The notes beneath the pieces were generated by a model. It worked only from the letters and a program-made list of their open reading frames with translations. It ran no database searches and was not told the origin of the DNA. Position numbers and translations under genes: made by a program. 36,946 nucleotides of DNA from Natrinema limicola JCM 13563 (GTDB taxonomy: Archaea; Halobacteriota; Halobacteria; Halobacteriales; Natrialbaceae), in NCBI RefSeq assembly GCF_000337475.1, contig NZ_AOIT01000051.1, positions 29,758-66,703 of the forward strand. Reading direction: 5' to 3'. Of the stretch, positions 1 through 8,324 are shown piece by piece. Positions within the stretch are counted from its first letter, which is position 1. Each line of letters starts with the position of its first letter.

Positions 1-353
1 GTCGCCAGCCGCGCCCCGCACAGCCACTCGAGGTCGAGTTCAGCAGCTGTGTCTTCGGCGTGAGCACAGAACGGCTCGAGTCGCTCGAGCGTTTGGAGTC
101 GGTTCTGTGCGCGTTCGTACGTTTGCAGTGCCAGCTCGCCGATCGCGGTCGCTTCGTACCCGCCGTCGACCCGCCGAACCCAGTCACGCTTGACCAGTTC
201 GGAGAGCGTCCGGTGGACGGTCGTCCGGGAGACGTCGGCAACCGAGACTAGCTCGGCCGGCTGGGCGGTACCGCCGACGAGCCGCTCGAGAATCGTGGGC
301 CGGACGGTCGAGCCGGAGAGATAGCGAAGCGCACGTGCTGGCTCGTCGGTCAT
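1..353 (-). CDS. Winged-helix transcriptional regulator, partial (C-terminus beyond window)
   Basis: The minus-strand frame opens with ATG at 353 and is still open at base 1, so only about 117 residues are visible. They begin MTDEPARALRYLSGSTVRP. Residues about 15-65 read as a winged helix: an N-terminal helix with LERL, then a turn and recognition helix with VADVSRTTVHRTLSELVKRDWV, followed by a wing with the tail GGYEAT. This layout is typical of haloarchaeal DNA-binding regulators that carry a ligand or FilR1-like C-terminal domain, but that half is outside the window. The role is presumably control of transcription in the cytoplasm; the target is unknown. The gene lies downstream of, and on the same strand as, the miniprotein gene at 422-508, with a 68-base gap containing no obvious terminator. 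Confidence 0.8.
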   Translation of the reverse strand, partial: MTDEPARALRYLSGSTVRPTILERLVGGTAQPAELVSVADVSRTTVHRTLSELVKRDWVRRVDGGYEATAIGELALQTYERAQNRLQTLERLEPFCAHAEDTAAELDLEWLCGARLA

Positions 354-421
354 CTAGTTGTCAGACTGACCAGTCAGCAGTAAATACTTACGATTGACAG
401 AGAGCTGTCACGAGCCAGAGC

Positions 422-508
422 CTAGAAGATGGCTGTCGCGCCCCATGCCACCATCGAGGACACCATGAGGAACGCGAAGGCGAGCGCGATGACCTGATTC
501 TTGTCCAT
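422..508 (-). CDS. 28-residue haloarchaeal membrane miniprotein
   Basis: A short minus-strand frame runs from ATG (508) to TAG (422) and encodes 28 residues. It starts MDKNQVIALAFAFLMVSS and continues to a hydrophobic end, VAWGATAIF. After the charged MDKNQ head, essentially everything else is hydrophobic, so a single membrane-spanning helix is predicted. I recall similar MDKNQ-type miniproteins in other haloarchaea, which supports a real gene, but I cannot search for them here. A weak TATA-like stretch (minus-strand CATTGATAC, 531-539) lies 23-31 bases before the start, fitting a leaderless mRNA. It sits 79 bases downstream of the taw2-like gene. Function is unknown; a small membrane-complex subunit or modulator is possible. 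Confidence 0.6.
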   Translation of the reverse strand: MDKNQVIALAFAFLMVSSMVAWGATAIF

Positions 509-587
509 GGTAGACGACTACGGCCCCGCAAGTATCAATGTCACGACCGGAGTCGGCCAGCGTCTCGACCACGCTGTGTCCCGTGTC

Positions 588-1757
588 TCAGTCGAACCGG
601 GCGTCGACGACGACGTGTGCGACACCTGCGCTGTGGCTTTTCACTCGCCGTTTCTCGAGCACCTCGAGGTCGCGGCCGGCCGCATCGGCGGCCCGCTCGA
701 GGCGAGCAAGCGGGCGGTCCCAGAGCCGTGCTTCCGGTGTCGCCTCGTGGTAGTGGACGACGCCGCCGGGAGAAAGCGCTTCGAGCGCGTCGGGGAGGAA
801 CTCGTGTGCTTCGTCGGTTCGCGTGCCCGCCCCCTCACTGTCGTCGTCGCTCGAGTCGTCCGAACTGCCGTAGTAGCCCATGATGACCCGATCGACATCG
901 AGGCCGCCGGCGAGGTCGCGACAGTCGGTCATGTAGGCATCGATCCGGTCGCTGACATCGTTGAGCATGGCGTTCTCGAGCAGATAGCGAAACGCTGTCG
1001 GATTGAGTTCGGTCGCAGTGACCTGTGTGCCGGCCCGCGCTATCGGCAGCGTAAAGTAGCCGATCCCGGCGAACATATCGAAGACGTGCTCGTCGGCGTC
1101 GACGATTTCGCCCATCCGGGCGCGTTCGGCCTGATTGCCCGGCGAGAACATCACTTTCGTGGGATCGAGGCCGTACTGCGTGCCGTGCTCGGTGTGGATC
1201 GTCTCCGTGTCGCTGCTCCCGGCGAGTAGCCGGGTGCGGGGCTCGCGGTAGGTGCCCGCTGTGCCGTCGTTTGCGATCCCCGCGTCGGCCAGTACGCTGT
1301 CGGCTTCGCCGTGTAACTCGAGTAAGGCCTCGCCGACCGCCGTCTCGTCGGGACAGTCCTTGGGAACGGTCACGAGGATCACCGATCCGATCACTGCCCA
1401 CGAGCCCGGGGCCGACTCGAGATCGTCATCGCTCCAGCCCCGGTCAGCCAGCAGGTCCTCGAGATCGGGATTTCGGCGTTCGGGCTCGAGTTGTCGGACG
1501 ACTTCGCGGACCTGTGTCTCCGTCGGCGGCTCCGTGACGGGCAGGGCGTTGCTGTCAGGGCCGTCCTCGCAGACGCGCCGCGACTCGTCGTAGACGCCCT
1601 CAGCGCGCAGCGACTCGATAGCCGTCTCAGTCCGCGGTTTGTCGACGATCGCGGCCAGCGGGGCGTCGGCCGCCGCCCGCTCGAGGACGGCGTCGGCTGC
1701 GGGCTCGAGGTCGTGAGCGTCCCCGGCTGCCGGCTGGTCGTCCGTGTCTTCAGTCAT
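588..1757 (-). CDS. taw2: tRNA wybutosine-pathway aminocarboxypropyltransferase, Taw2/TYW2 family
   Basis: The 389-residue protein has a class I SAM-dependent fold in its C-terminal half: motif I VFDMFAGIGYFTLPIA (about residues 226-241), the acidic motif TELNP, and DRVIMGYYGS. The MGY form, rather than the NLP motif of Trm5 m1G methyltransferases, together with the tail HEFLPDALEAL and VVHYHEATP, points to the TYW2/Taw2 branch. That branch transfers the 3-amino-3-carboxypropyl group of SAM to the tricyclic base at position 37 of tRNA-Phe. An acidic insert (SSDDSSDDDSEGAG) follows MGY, a haloarchaeal adaptation. Its start codon overlaps the end of nmd3 by 8 bases, so the two are probably co-transcribed and translationally coupled. 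Trm5 is the main alternative, but the motif choice disfavours it. Confidence 0.82.
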   Translation of the reverse strand: MTEDTDDQPAAGDAHDLEPAADAVLERAAADAPLAAIVDKPRTETAIESLRAEGVYDESRRVCEDGPDSNALPVTEPPTETQVREVVRQLEPERRNPDLEDLLADRGWSDDDLESAPGSWAVIGSVILVTVPKDCPDETAVGEALLELHGEADSVLADAGIANDGTAGTYREPRTRLLAGSSDTETIHTEHGTQYGLDPTKVMFSPGNQAERARMGEIVDADEHVFDMFAGIGYFTLPIARAGTQVTATELNPTAFRYLLENAMLNDVSDRIDAYMTDCRDLAGGLDVDRVIMGYYGSSDDSSDDDSEGAGTRTDEAHEFLPDALEALSPGGVVHYHEATPEARLWDRPLARLERAADAAGRDLEVLEKRRVKSHSAGVAHVVVDARFD

Positions 1758-2874
1758 CGCGCTCGTCGGGCAGGATGTGCAGCCCGGCTCGGCTCTTCAA
1801 CACGGGCACCGTCTCGGCCTCGGGATCGAAGTAGTCCGGCCGCGCGACGGTTTTCGCCTGGAAGGTCTCGGGGTCGAGTACCTGTACGGCGTTGTCGTCC
1901 TCGACGGTGACGACAGTGGCTTCGGTCGCGTCCTCGAGCTCGCCGAGTTTGCGTGCTTCCGGCGAATTGCCTTCTTCGTAGCTCGCTTCGTATCGTTCGC
2001 CGGTCGTCACGCGAATGCCCTTGAGGTTGCCGCGAGCGCTGCGGACGAGGACGGGACCGCCGTCGTCCTCGGCGAGGTCGATGATGTCGCCGGGGGTATA
2101 GGGCGGCAGGCGGACGGCGAAGGTGACTCGATAGACCTCGTTGCCGTCCTCGTCTTCCGTGACGAGGGTTTCGGCGTCGTTAACGGTGCCACCGAACTCC
2201 TCGATCATCTTGTTCGAGATCTTCTTGCCGATCTTGTTGGTCGAGACCTTGATGTTCAGTCCGTCGTCGGTCTCGCCGACCTCGGTGACGAAGGCGTTGC
2301 GATCGCCCGTCGCTTCCATGTCCGCGACGGTCTGATTCGCGATTTCCTTCGCCCGGTCCATCTCGTCGCTCGTCGGAGTTCGGTCCTCGGCACGGATCTG
2401 GACGATGCTGGCGTAGTAGTCGCCAGCGATCCGCCCACACCGGGTACAGGTCTGGCGGGCGATCTTAACGGGGACCGTCACTTGCTCGTCGACTGGCGTC
2501 CCGCGGACGACGCCCGTGAAATAACAGTGCATCCGGATCGTGTTCTGGTCGACCTGTTCGGGATCGATCTGCCAGGCGACGTCTTCGACGTCGACGTGGA
2601 CGGCAAGCGCCTGGCTGACCTCCTCGATGGCGATGTCCGTGTAGTCTTCGGCACCGACGTCGACCCACCGATTCCCGCGGTAGACCGCCCCACACCGCGA
2701 ACAGACGCGAACGTCGATTCGGTCCGGTGCGTCGACGAAGTCGAAGTCCTCGAAGTAACACGAATCGCAGAGTTCGACCTCCGCACCGGGCCGCAACGGG
2801 TCGTTCGCGTCGCTCGCCGATCGCTCGGGTACCGCATCCCCACATCGGGGGCAGAACGCACGCGACTCACTCAT
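1750..2874 (-). CDS. nmd3: NMD3 family ribosomal protein, archaeal 60S-export-factor homologue
   Basis: The 374-residue protein starts MSESRAFCPRCG. The N-terminal zinc-binding region has CxxC pairs at about residues 8/11, 36/39 and 58/61, with a fourth in TCTRCGRIAGDYY. NMD3-like mixed domains follow, and the C-terminus ends in LHILPDERDD, where the family typically stops. In eukaryotes NMD3 binds the large ribosomal subunit for export and maturation; in archaea, without a nucleus, a role in 50S assembly is inferred. An upstream in-frame ATG at 2976 would add 34 residues of low-quality sequence. I prefer 2874 because the minus-strand TATA-like CTCTTAAC (2899-2906) lies 25-32 bases before it, giving a leaderless start. 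The gene runs into taw2 with an 8-base overlap. Confidence 0.9.
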   Translation of the reverse strand: MSESRAFCPRCGDAVPERSASDANDPLRPGAEVELCDSCYFEDFDFVDAPDRIDVRVCSRCGAVYRGNRWVDVGAEDYTDIAIEEVSQALAVHVDVEDVAWQIDPEQVDQNTIRMHCYFTGVVRGTPVDEQVTVPVKIARQTCTRCGRIAGDYYASIVQIRAEDRTPTSDEMDRAKEIANQTVADMEATGDRNAFVTEVGETDDGLNIKVSTNKIGKKISNKMIEEFGGTVNDAETLVTEDEDGNEVYRVTFAVRLPPYTPGDIIDLAEDDGGPVLVRSARGNLKGIRVTTGERYEASYEEGNSPEARKLGELEDATEATVVTVEDDNAVQVLDPETFQAKTVARPDYFDPEAETVPVLKSRAGLHILPDERDD

Positions 2875-3110
2875 TGCCCTCGTTTGGAATCTCAGCGAGT
2901 TAAGAGCCGCGTTCCGACTGGTTACGTTCGTTCGCGTTGCTCGTCTGCTCGAGCCGCCGCCGATCGGGTCGGCCAACGCGGCAGACGCCTGTCAAACGGG
3001 CCGCCGATTCGATTGTGTCAGACGTAACTCAGTCACACGGTTTCCATACGAAACGAAGGGGTTCACTCGGTAGTCGAAGACGGGCAGGGGCTATCGGTTC
3101 GGTGGTGACG

Positions 3111-3116
3111 CTTATT
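3111..3116 (+). promoter_or_regulatory. TATA-like box of htpX
   Basis: CTTATT is centred about 28 bases before the htpX ATG at 3141. This is the usual distance for a haloarchaeal leaderless transcript and supports the start at 3141 rather than the longer in-frame opening at 2937. Confidence 0.5.
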
Positions 3117-3140
3117 CCGCCGCGGCCCATACCTATCGAT

Positions 3141-4028
3141 ATGAACTGGCAGGCGGACTGGGGACTACGATTTCGGATGTTCGTGACGATGTTCCTGCTG
3201 TTTGCGCTGTATATCGTCTTCGCCGGCGTGATTACCGCCTACGTCGGCGGCGGGCTGTTCCTCTTCGCGCTCATGTTCGGCGGCTTCTCGCTCGTGCAGT
3301 ACTACTTCAGCGACACGCTCACGCTGCGGAGTATGGGCGCAAAGACCGTCTCGCGCGACGAGTATCCACAACTGCACGGCTCGATCGAACGGCTTTCCCA
3401 GCAGGCTGACCTCCCGAAGCCGAAGGTGGCGGTCGTCGACTCCAAGGTACCAAACGCCTTCGCAACCGGGCGCAACCAGCGCAACGCGGCTGTCTGCGTG
3501 ACGACCGGACTCATGCACACGCTCGAGCGGGACGAACTCGACGGCGTCCTCGCACACGAACTCGCCCACGTCAAGAACCGCGACATGATGGTGATGACGA
3601 TCGCCTCGTTTCTCTCGACGATCGCGTTCATGATGGTCCGCTGGGGGGCCTTTTTCGGCGGCGGGCACGGCCGCGGCCGCGAGGGCGGTGGCGGCGGCAT
3701 CGTCGTCGCGATCCTCGTCTCGCTGGTCGTCTGGATCATCAGCTATCTGCTGATCCGGGCGCTCTCGCGGTATCGCGAGTTCGCTGCCGACCGCGGCGCG
3801 GCTGCCATCACCGGGAACCCCTCCGCGCTTGCCTCCGCGTTGCTGAAGATTTCGGGCCAGATGGACAAGGTTCCCAAAGACGACATGCGCGAAGAGGCCG
3901 AGATGAACGCCTTCTTCATCATCCCGATCAAGTCCGGCGTCATCGGTCGCCTCTTTAGCACGCATCCATCGACCGAACGACGCGTCGAACAGCTCCGCGA
4001 CCTCGAGCGCGAAATGCAGTCCTTCTAA
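3141..4028 (+). CDS. htpX: Membrane zinc metalloprotease HtpX (M48)
   Basis: The 295-residue protein begins with two adjacent membrane segments (residues about 12-55, MFVTMFLLFALYIVFAGV and onward). The cytosolic catalytic domain carries HELAH (His139, Glu140, His143) and the downstream EFAADRGAA helix that supplies the third zinc ligand. A second pair of hydrophobic segments (FLSTIAFMMVRWGAFF, and IVVAILVSLVVWIISYLLI) flanks a Gly/His-rich loop. The C-terminal STHPSTERRVEQL motif is typical of HtpX. It degrades damaged membrane proteins in the cytoplasmic membrane. The start is set by the TATA-like box at 3111. It is followed 25 bases later by pspAB on the same strand, a pairing known from haloarchaea and actinobacteria. 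Confidence 0.95.
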   Translation: MNWQADWGLRFRMFVTMFLLFALYIVFAGVITAYVGGGLFLFALMFGGFSLVQYYFSDTLTLRSMGAKTVSRDEYPQLHGSIERLSQQADLPKPKVAVVDSKVPNAFATGRNQRNAAVCVTTGLMHTLERDELDGVLAHELAHVKNRDMMVMTIASFLSTIAFMMVRWGAFFGGGHGRGREGGGGGIVVAILVSLVVWIISYLLIRALSRYREFAADRGAAAITGNPSALASALLKISGQMDKVPKDDMREEAEMNAFFIIPIKSGVIGRLFSTHPSTERRVEQLRDLEREMQSF

Positions 4029-4052
4029 GGGTTCCCGGCGCTCACAGGACCT

Positions 4053-4658
4053 ATGGGACTGCTGGATGGGCTCCGCGCCGTCCTCGGGATGCGCGCCGAG
4101 ACCGACGCCGGACGTGACGCCGACCCCGACGACCTCTTCGGGATGAGCACTGCCTACCTCACGATGGAGGCCGATCTGGGCTACGAGTCACTCGACGTCG
4201 GGGCGCTGTGCTTTTCGGGCGTCGACTCGGCCGACTTCCGGGACGCCGTCGACGAGGTCGAGGCGATTCTCGAGGCCGGCCAGGAGGAGACCGGCACCGA
4301 CTTCTCGGTCACGTCGGACGATCACGGCTACCAGTGGGTCGTCCTCGCGGACGACGATCCGGAGGACCTCATTACGAGTATGCACTTCGCTGCCGACACC
4401 TTTATCGAGCACGGCTACGGCTCGCGGTTGCTCGCTGCCGTGTTCGCCTATCGGAACCGGGATGGTCCTGCCTACTGGATCTACTCCTTCCGGCGCGGTC
4501 GCTTCTACCCGTTCGTCCCGCGAGCCGGCCGGGAACGCGACTCGAGCGCGGAGTTCTCCCTCGAGTCGGCCCTAGACGGCGAACTCGAGATCGAACGCGA
4601 GAAAGAGTACTGGTACCCGCTCTGGCCCAGCGAGGGCGGGACCCATCCCTGGGAGTGA
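4053..4658 (+). CDS. pspAB: PspA-associated protein PspAB (HtpX-linked)
   Basis: The 201-residue soluble acidic protein starts MGLLDGLRAVLGMRAE. The most recognisable parts are YLTMEADLGY, the central DDHGYQWVVLADDDPEDL, the aromatic block AYWIYSFRRGRFYPFVP and the C-terminal EREKEYWYPLWP. These match my memory of the PspAB family, which is commonly encoded next to htpX and assigned to the phage-shock/membrane-stress network in actinobacteria and haloarchaea. The molecular activity is not known. It starts 25 bases after htpX with no promoter-like gap, so co-transcription is likely. No PspA gene is present in the window. Identification rests on sequence patterns plus the htpX context. Confidence 0.75.
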   Translation: MGLLDGLRAVLGMRAETDAGRDADPDDLFGMSTAYLTMEADLGYESLDVGALCFSGVDSADFRDAVDEVEAILEAGQEETGTDFSVTSDDHGYQWVVLADDDPEDLITSMHFAADTFIEHGYGSRLLAAVFAYRNRDGPAYWIYSFRRGRFYPFVPRAGRERDSSAEFSLESALDGELEIEREKEYWYPLWPSEGGTHPWE

Positions 4659-4901
4659 GGACGGTTCCGTCGTCCGCGTCTCGTGTGGGCTGACTGACTC
4701 CCAAATCACGTTGGGAACACCGGTATTACGACAGGGCGACTACGGTGATCTACGCGACAGGACGCCACATCATCATCACAACTGCGCCATACACCAGTTG
4801 CTCCTGCTTCCAGTTTCCTGTCGCGCCGTTTCTGTTCCGTTGTGAGCCGATGGCTCGAGGGTGTCGCCGTTAGTACGCGCCTCGTTGGTGGGCAACCACT
4901 A

Positions 4902-5519
4902 CTAGCCAAGCAAGTTGTTGAGCGTCATCGCGATGAACAAGAGGATCACGAGTTCGTTGACGATCCACGAGTTCGCATCCATCCAGTTGCGAGCCTTCGG
5001 AAGGAAGGTTTCGGCGCGCTCACTGAACACAACCAGGGTAAGCGATGGGAGTGCAAGCACCAGAAGCGTACACAGGATAAACGGGATGGCGTCTAGCAAC
5101 GACGCACCGCGGGCCGCCAGATAGGAGCCGACGGCGACCGACGTGAGGATATCCGTCGGGAAAAACCCCATCAGGAGAAAGCCGAGTCTGAACGAAAACC
5201 GGGGCGTTGCGGTCTCGAGTTTGCCCATCCATCGTGGCGGTTCCGACGTCTCTCGCGTGCGGTAGGTGTGGACCATCGCGAGCACGAGCGCGACGAGGAC
5301 GATCGCGCTGAGCGTCGTATTCGATTGTCCCTGTTCGGTCACACCGGCGCTTAGCGCGTACGCAATCGTGACGACGAGCGAGATCGAGATGGCTGCACCA
5401 CCGACGAACGCGGCCGAGTTTTGCCGCCAGCGGTCGCTCGTCGCGAGGAAGATCGCGCTGAGTATCTGTGGCCCCGCGATCATCACGAACACCATCGGCA
5501 ACACTTCGAGAAATCTCAT
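4902..5519 (-). CDS. GAP/SfLAP-type polytopic membrane protein
   Basis: The 205-residue hydrophobic protein has about six membrane segments, for example VLPMVFVMIAGPQILSAIF at the N-terminus, AAISISLVVTIAYALSAG, LSAIVLVALVLAMV, the MGFFPTDILTSVAVGSYL segment, FILCTLLVLALPSLTLVVF and LVILLFIAMTLNNLLG at the end. The MGFFPTD motif and the overall layout resemble the GAP (Sap, sulfolipid-1-addressing) family, membrane proteins related to LysE-like exporters. The transported compound is unknown. It is convergent with pspAB (243 gene-free bases between them) and divergent from the beta-propeller gene. No clear TATA box is visible 27 bases before the ATG, so a longer leader is possible. Confidence 0.65.
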   Translation of the reverse strand: MRFLEVLPMVFVMIAGPQILSAIFLATSDRWRQNSAAFVGGAAISISLVVTIAYALSAGVTEQGQSNTTLSAIVLVALVLAMVHTYRTRETSEPPRWMGKLETATPRFSFRLGFLLMGFFPTDILTSVAVGSYLAARGASLLDAIPFILCTLLVLALPSLTLVVFSERAETFLPKARNWMDANSWIVNELVILLFIAMTLNNLLG

Positions 5520-5755
5520 GGCTCATTCACCGACGCAGTACGTGTCGACCCCTTCGAAATCGACTGACAGAGTGCTGTCGGTGACAACCAGCGGCCACTG
5601 TCGGGACGGCTCCCGTCAGACGGTGCTTGGGTGGATCGCTCGCCGGTCGTCAGGGAACACATCGAAGCGCTGTCGACTGTCTACCACTGCAACCGTGGTT
5701 AAATCTTGGCCGTGTGGCTCGTGCCGAGAATGTACGCGGTGCGTGCTCCCCATCC

Positions 5756-5762
5756 ATTATAT
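5756..5762 (+). promoter_or_regulatory. TATA box of the beta-propeller gene
   Basis: ATTATAT is centred 28 bases before the GTG at 5787. The spacing places transcription initiation at or next to the GTG, making this a leaderless gene and deciding the start codon. Confidence 0.6.
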
Positions 5763-5786
5763 CGGTGGGGTCGGTAGCCGCATGCA

Positions 5787-6974
5787 GTGACTGAGTGGAA
5801 CCAGTACAAGGGTGACCCGCAGCACTCCGGACTCCGGCGCGACCTCGAGGGGCCGTCTCGCGTCACCGAAGCATGGACTGTCGACCTCGTCGGCCCGCCG
5901 GGATCGCCGGTGTGCGATCGCGACACCGTCTACGTCGGCACGACTCGGGGGAACTGCTACGCGCTCGACGCCGAAACGGGCCGTCGGCGGTGGGTTTTCG
6001 AGACACCGACCGCAACCGACGCAACACCGGCTGTCACTCGCGACCGACTCTACGTGGGGGCCGACGATGGAACGATCGTCGCGCTCGACCCCGCCACCGG
6101 CGAGGTGGAGTGGGAAGCCGAGCTGCCGGCCGACCTCGAGTCCGATTTCGCGCTCTCGGACGGCCGCCTCTATGCCGGCCACGCCGATGGGCTGACCGCA
6201 CTCGAGCCCGAGACGGGGGCGGAACTGTGGACGTACGAGACCGAGTCGGCAGTCGCTGGCACCCCAGCGGTCGCCGACGGGCGGGACGTGGGGCGACACG
6301 GATCGACGCAAACACCGCTTTCGGAACTGGACGAGACGGCTTTGCTCGAGGACGATCGGCTGTCGGAGCCGGACCAGCAGTGGATCGACGAGCGGGTGTT
6401 CGCCGGTACTGCGGACGGGACGGTGGTCGCACTCGAGGCCGAGACCGGCGAGCAGGCCTGGGCTGCGCCGACCGGCGGCACGGTCGCGACCGGGCCAACG
6501 GTCGCCGCGGATCGGGTCTACGTCGCCGACGACGCAGGGACGATGCTCGCACTGGACGCCGCCACCGGCCAGTCGTGGTTCACCTACGAGATACAGGGCG
6601 GGTTCACCACATCGCCGACCGTGCTCGCGGCCGCCGAGACGACGTTCGTCGGCGCGACCGATGGCTACTGCCACGTCACCGACACGACCGTCGGCCGGCG
6701 CAAACTACGCGGCTGGCTGTTCTCGCGCAAAGGCGTCGAACTCGACGGCCCGGTTCGCTCGACACCCGTCGTCGTCGGCGACGTCTGCTGTGTCGGCGAC
6801 GCGAGCGGCTCGCTCTACGGGATCGACGTTGACGATGCCGAACCGATCTGGCACGTTGCCCTCGCGGATGCCATCAGCGACACGCCCGCGGTCGCACCCG
6901 GCCGGCTTTTCGTCGGGAGCGACGACGACCGTCTCACCTGTCTCGAGTGGGAGACGGCCGACCCGAATCGCTGA
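5787..6974 (+). CDS. PQQ-like (BamB-type) beta-propeller protein, cytoplasmic
   Basis: The 395-residue protein is built from PQQ-like repeats of the pattern (V/L)YVG..DG...ALD..TG...W. Clear copies are at YVGTTRGNCYALDAETGRRRW, YVGADDGTIVALDPATGEVEW, YAGHADGLTALEPETGAELW, FAGTADGTVVALEAETGEQAW and YVADDAGTMLALDAATGQSW, with two weaker C-terminal copies. It should fold as a seven- or eight-bladed propeller. Unlike bacterial BamB it has no signal peptide or lipobox, so it is predicted cytoplasmic. An acidic, non-repetitive insert (about residues 170-200, with PLSELDETALLEDDRLSEPD) sits between blades. The ligand or partner is unknown; no quinoprotein dehydrogenase catalytic residues are evident. 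The start is GTG, fixed by the TATA box at 5756. Confidence 0.85.
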   Translation: MTEWNQYKGDPQHSGLRRDLEGPSRVTEAWTVDLVGPPGSPVCDRDTVYVGTTRGNCYALDAETGRRRWVFETPTATDATPAVTRDRLYVGADDGTIVALDPATGEVEWEAELPADLESDFALSDGRLYAGHADGLTALEPETGAELWTYETESAVAGTPAVADGRDVGRHGSTQTPLSELDETALLEDDRLSEPDQQWIDERVFAGTADGTVVALEAETGEQAWAAPTGGTVATGPTVAADRVYVADDAGTMLALDAATGQSWFTYEIQGGFTTSPTVLAAAETTFVGATDGYCHVTDTTVGRRKLRGWLFSRKGVELDGPVRSTPVVVGDVCCVGDASGSLYGIDVDDAEPIWHVALADAISDTPAVAPGRLFVGSDDDRLTCLEWETADPNR

Positions 6975-7074
6975 CATCCATCCTGCACCGCTCGGGTCGA
7001 GTCTCGCCATCGAGGCGCGCCTTCTCTAATAAATGTAGTGCAGTCGTTTCGGAGAACCCCCGCGCCCGCCGGCA

Positions 7075-7085
7075 CTTTCACTTTC
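7075..7085 (+). promoter_or_regulatory. CTTTCACTTTC element upstream of radA
   Basis: CTTTCACTTTC lies 50-60 bases before the radA ATG, just upstream of its TATA-like box. The same 11-mer occurs once more in a gap, on the minus strand at 11126-11136 upstream of sufS. It is either a factor-binding site or a lineage-specific promoter decoration; which is not known. Confidence 0.35.
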
Positions 7086-7104
7086 ACTCCCCTGTTAACG
7101 AGGG

Positions 7105-7110
7105 TTTATG
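7105..7110 (+). promoter_or_regulatory. TATA-like box of radA
   Basis: TTTATG is centred 28 bases before the ATG at 7135. The alternative upstream ATG at 7108 falls inside this box and is therefore unlikely to be the translation start. Confidence 0.5.
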
Positions 7111-7134
7111 GGGGGTCCAGCACAACGGCAGAGT

Positions 7135-8166
7135 ATGCCCGAAGCAGATCTCGAGACGCTCCCCGGCGTCGGACCGGCGACCGCAGACAAACTCCACGAC
7201 GCAGGCTTCGACTCCTTCCAGAGCCTCGCCGTTGCCTCCCCCTCCGAACTCTCGAATACGGCCGATGTCGGCGAATCCACCGCATCCGACATCGTCCGCG
7301 CTGCCCGCGACGCTGCCGACATCGGTGGCTTCGAGACCGGCTCGACGGTCCTCGAGCGCCGCAACGAGATCGGCAAGCTCAGCTGGCACATCGACGAGGT
7401 CGACGACCTGCTGGGCGGTGGGATCGAAACCCAGTCGATCACCGAGGTCTACGGCGAGTTCGGTGCCGGCAAGTCCCAGGTCACTCACCAGATGGCCGTC
7501 AACGTCCAGCTTCCGAAGGAGGTCGGCGGCCTCCACGGCTCCTGTATCTTCGTCGACAGCGAGGACACCTTCCGCCCCGAGCGGATCGACGACATGGTAC
7601 GAGGACTGCCGGACGAGGCGATCGACGCGGCCCTCGAGGATCGCGAAATCGAGGGCTCGGCCGACGACGAGGACGCCGTCGACGACCTCGTCGAGGATTT
7701 CCTCGAGAAGATCCACGTCGCGAAGGCGTTCAACTCCAACCACCAGATGCTGCTGGCCGAGAAGGCAAAGGAACTCGCGGGCGAACACGAGGAGTCGGAG
7801 TATCCGGTTCGCTTGCTCTGTGTCGACTCGCTGACCGCTCATTTCCGTGCCGAGTACGTCGGCCGTGGCGAACTCGCAGACCGCCAGCAGAAGCTCAACA
7901 AGCACCTCCACGACCTGGATAAGGTCGGCAACCTCTACAACTGCGCCGTCATCGTGACGAATCAGGTCGCGTCGAATCCCGACTCGTTCTTCGGCGACCC
8001 GACCCAGCCCATCGGTGGCAACATTCTGGGCCACAAGTCGACGTTCCGGATCTATCTGCGCAAGTCCAAAGGCGACAAACGGATCGTCCGGCTGGTCGAC
8101 GCGCCGAACCTTGCCGATGGCGAGGCCGTCATGCGCGTTCAGGACGAAGGCCTGAAGCCGGAATAA
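7135..8166 (+). CDS. radA: DNA repair and recombination protein RadA
   Basis: The 343-residue archaeal RecA/Rad51 orthologue starts [20 protein letters not shown]. The N-terminal helix-hairpin-helix domain (residues 5-60) contains [10 protein letters not shown] and a second hairpin [10 protein letters not shown]. Walker A is GEFGAGKSQ (107-115) and the Walker B region is [16 protein letters not shown]. The later [20 protein letters not shown] segment is loop L2, and [15 protein letters not shown] is the usual C-terminal strand. An acidic insert (residues about 160-190) is typical of haloarchaea. RadA forms ATP-dependent filaments on single-stranded DNA and catalyses strand exchange. No intein is present. 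The gene stands alone, with its own promoter and a T-run terminator. Confidence 0.98.
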   Translation: MPEADLETLPGVGPATADKLHDAGFDSFQSLAVASPSELSNTADVGESTASDIVRAARDAADIGGFETGSTVLERRNEIGKLSWHIDEVDDLLGGGIETQSITEVYGEFGAGKSQVTHQMAVNVQLPKEVGGLHGSCIFVDSEDTFRPERIDDMVRGLPDEAIDAALEDREIEGSADDEDAVDDLVEDFLEKIHVAKAFNSNHQMLLAEKAKELAGEHEESEYPVRLLCVDSLTAHFRAEYVGRGELADRQQKLNKHLHDLDKVGNLYNCAVIVTNQVASNPDSFFGDPTQPIGGNILGHKSTFRIYLRKSKGDKRIVRLVDAPNLADGEAVMRVQDEGLKPE

Positions 8167-8196
8167 GCGGATCTCTGGCTGATAGAGCCAGCGGCG

Positions 8197-8202
8197 TTTT
8201 TT
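8197..8202 (+). terminator. T-run terminator of radA
   Basis: A run of six T follows GCCAGCGGCG, 31 bases after the radA stop. Archaeal RNA polymerase stops at such runs. Flanking CCAG and CTGG could form a very short stem, but the T-run is the main signal. Confidence 0.55.
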
Positions 8203-8306
8203 CTGGCAGTCTCATTTCGACCGCTGCATGCGACCGTCTCGAGACGGCTACCGTCGCTCGAGACGATGGTACCGAAACGCGAAACCGGTCAGAGACCGAA
8301 CCGCGA

Positions 8307-8324
8307 ACACAGCAGACCGTGTCA
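8307..8324 (-). repeat. ACGGTCTGCTGT 3'-end element, copy 1 (sufU)
   Basis: On the plus strand this reads ACAGCAGACCGTGTCAG (8309-8325), where TCA is the complement of the sufU stop codon. The minus-strand transcript therefore reads stop codon, then CACGGTCTGCTGT. Two further copies lie just after the ends of the HD gene and the rhodanese gene. Confidence 0.45.

Noticed and set aside
501-1229. Long plus-strand frame opposite the taw2 gene
   Set aside because: It is the mirror of a well-supported minus-strand methyltransferase-fold gene; GC-rich haloarchaeal genes routinely leave open frames on the other strand, and it has no recognisable motifs.
1744-3027. 427-codon plus-strand frame opposite nmd3
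   Set aside because: Antisense to NMD3 with its CxxC motifs and family C-terminus; the plus-strand translation has no domain and Arg/Val-biased composition.
4659-4901. Possible RNA gene in the convergent gap between pspAB and the GAP-family gene
   Set aside because: No tRNA arms, no strong hairpin and no T-run were found; nothing supports a feature here.
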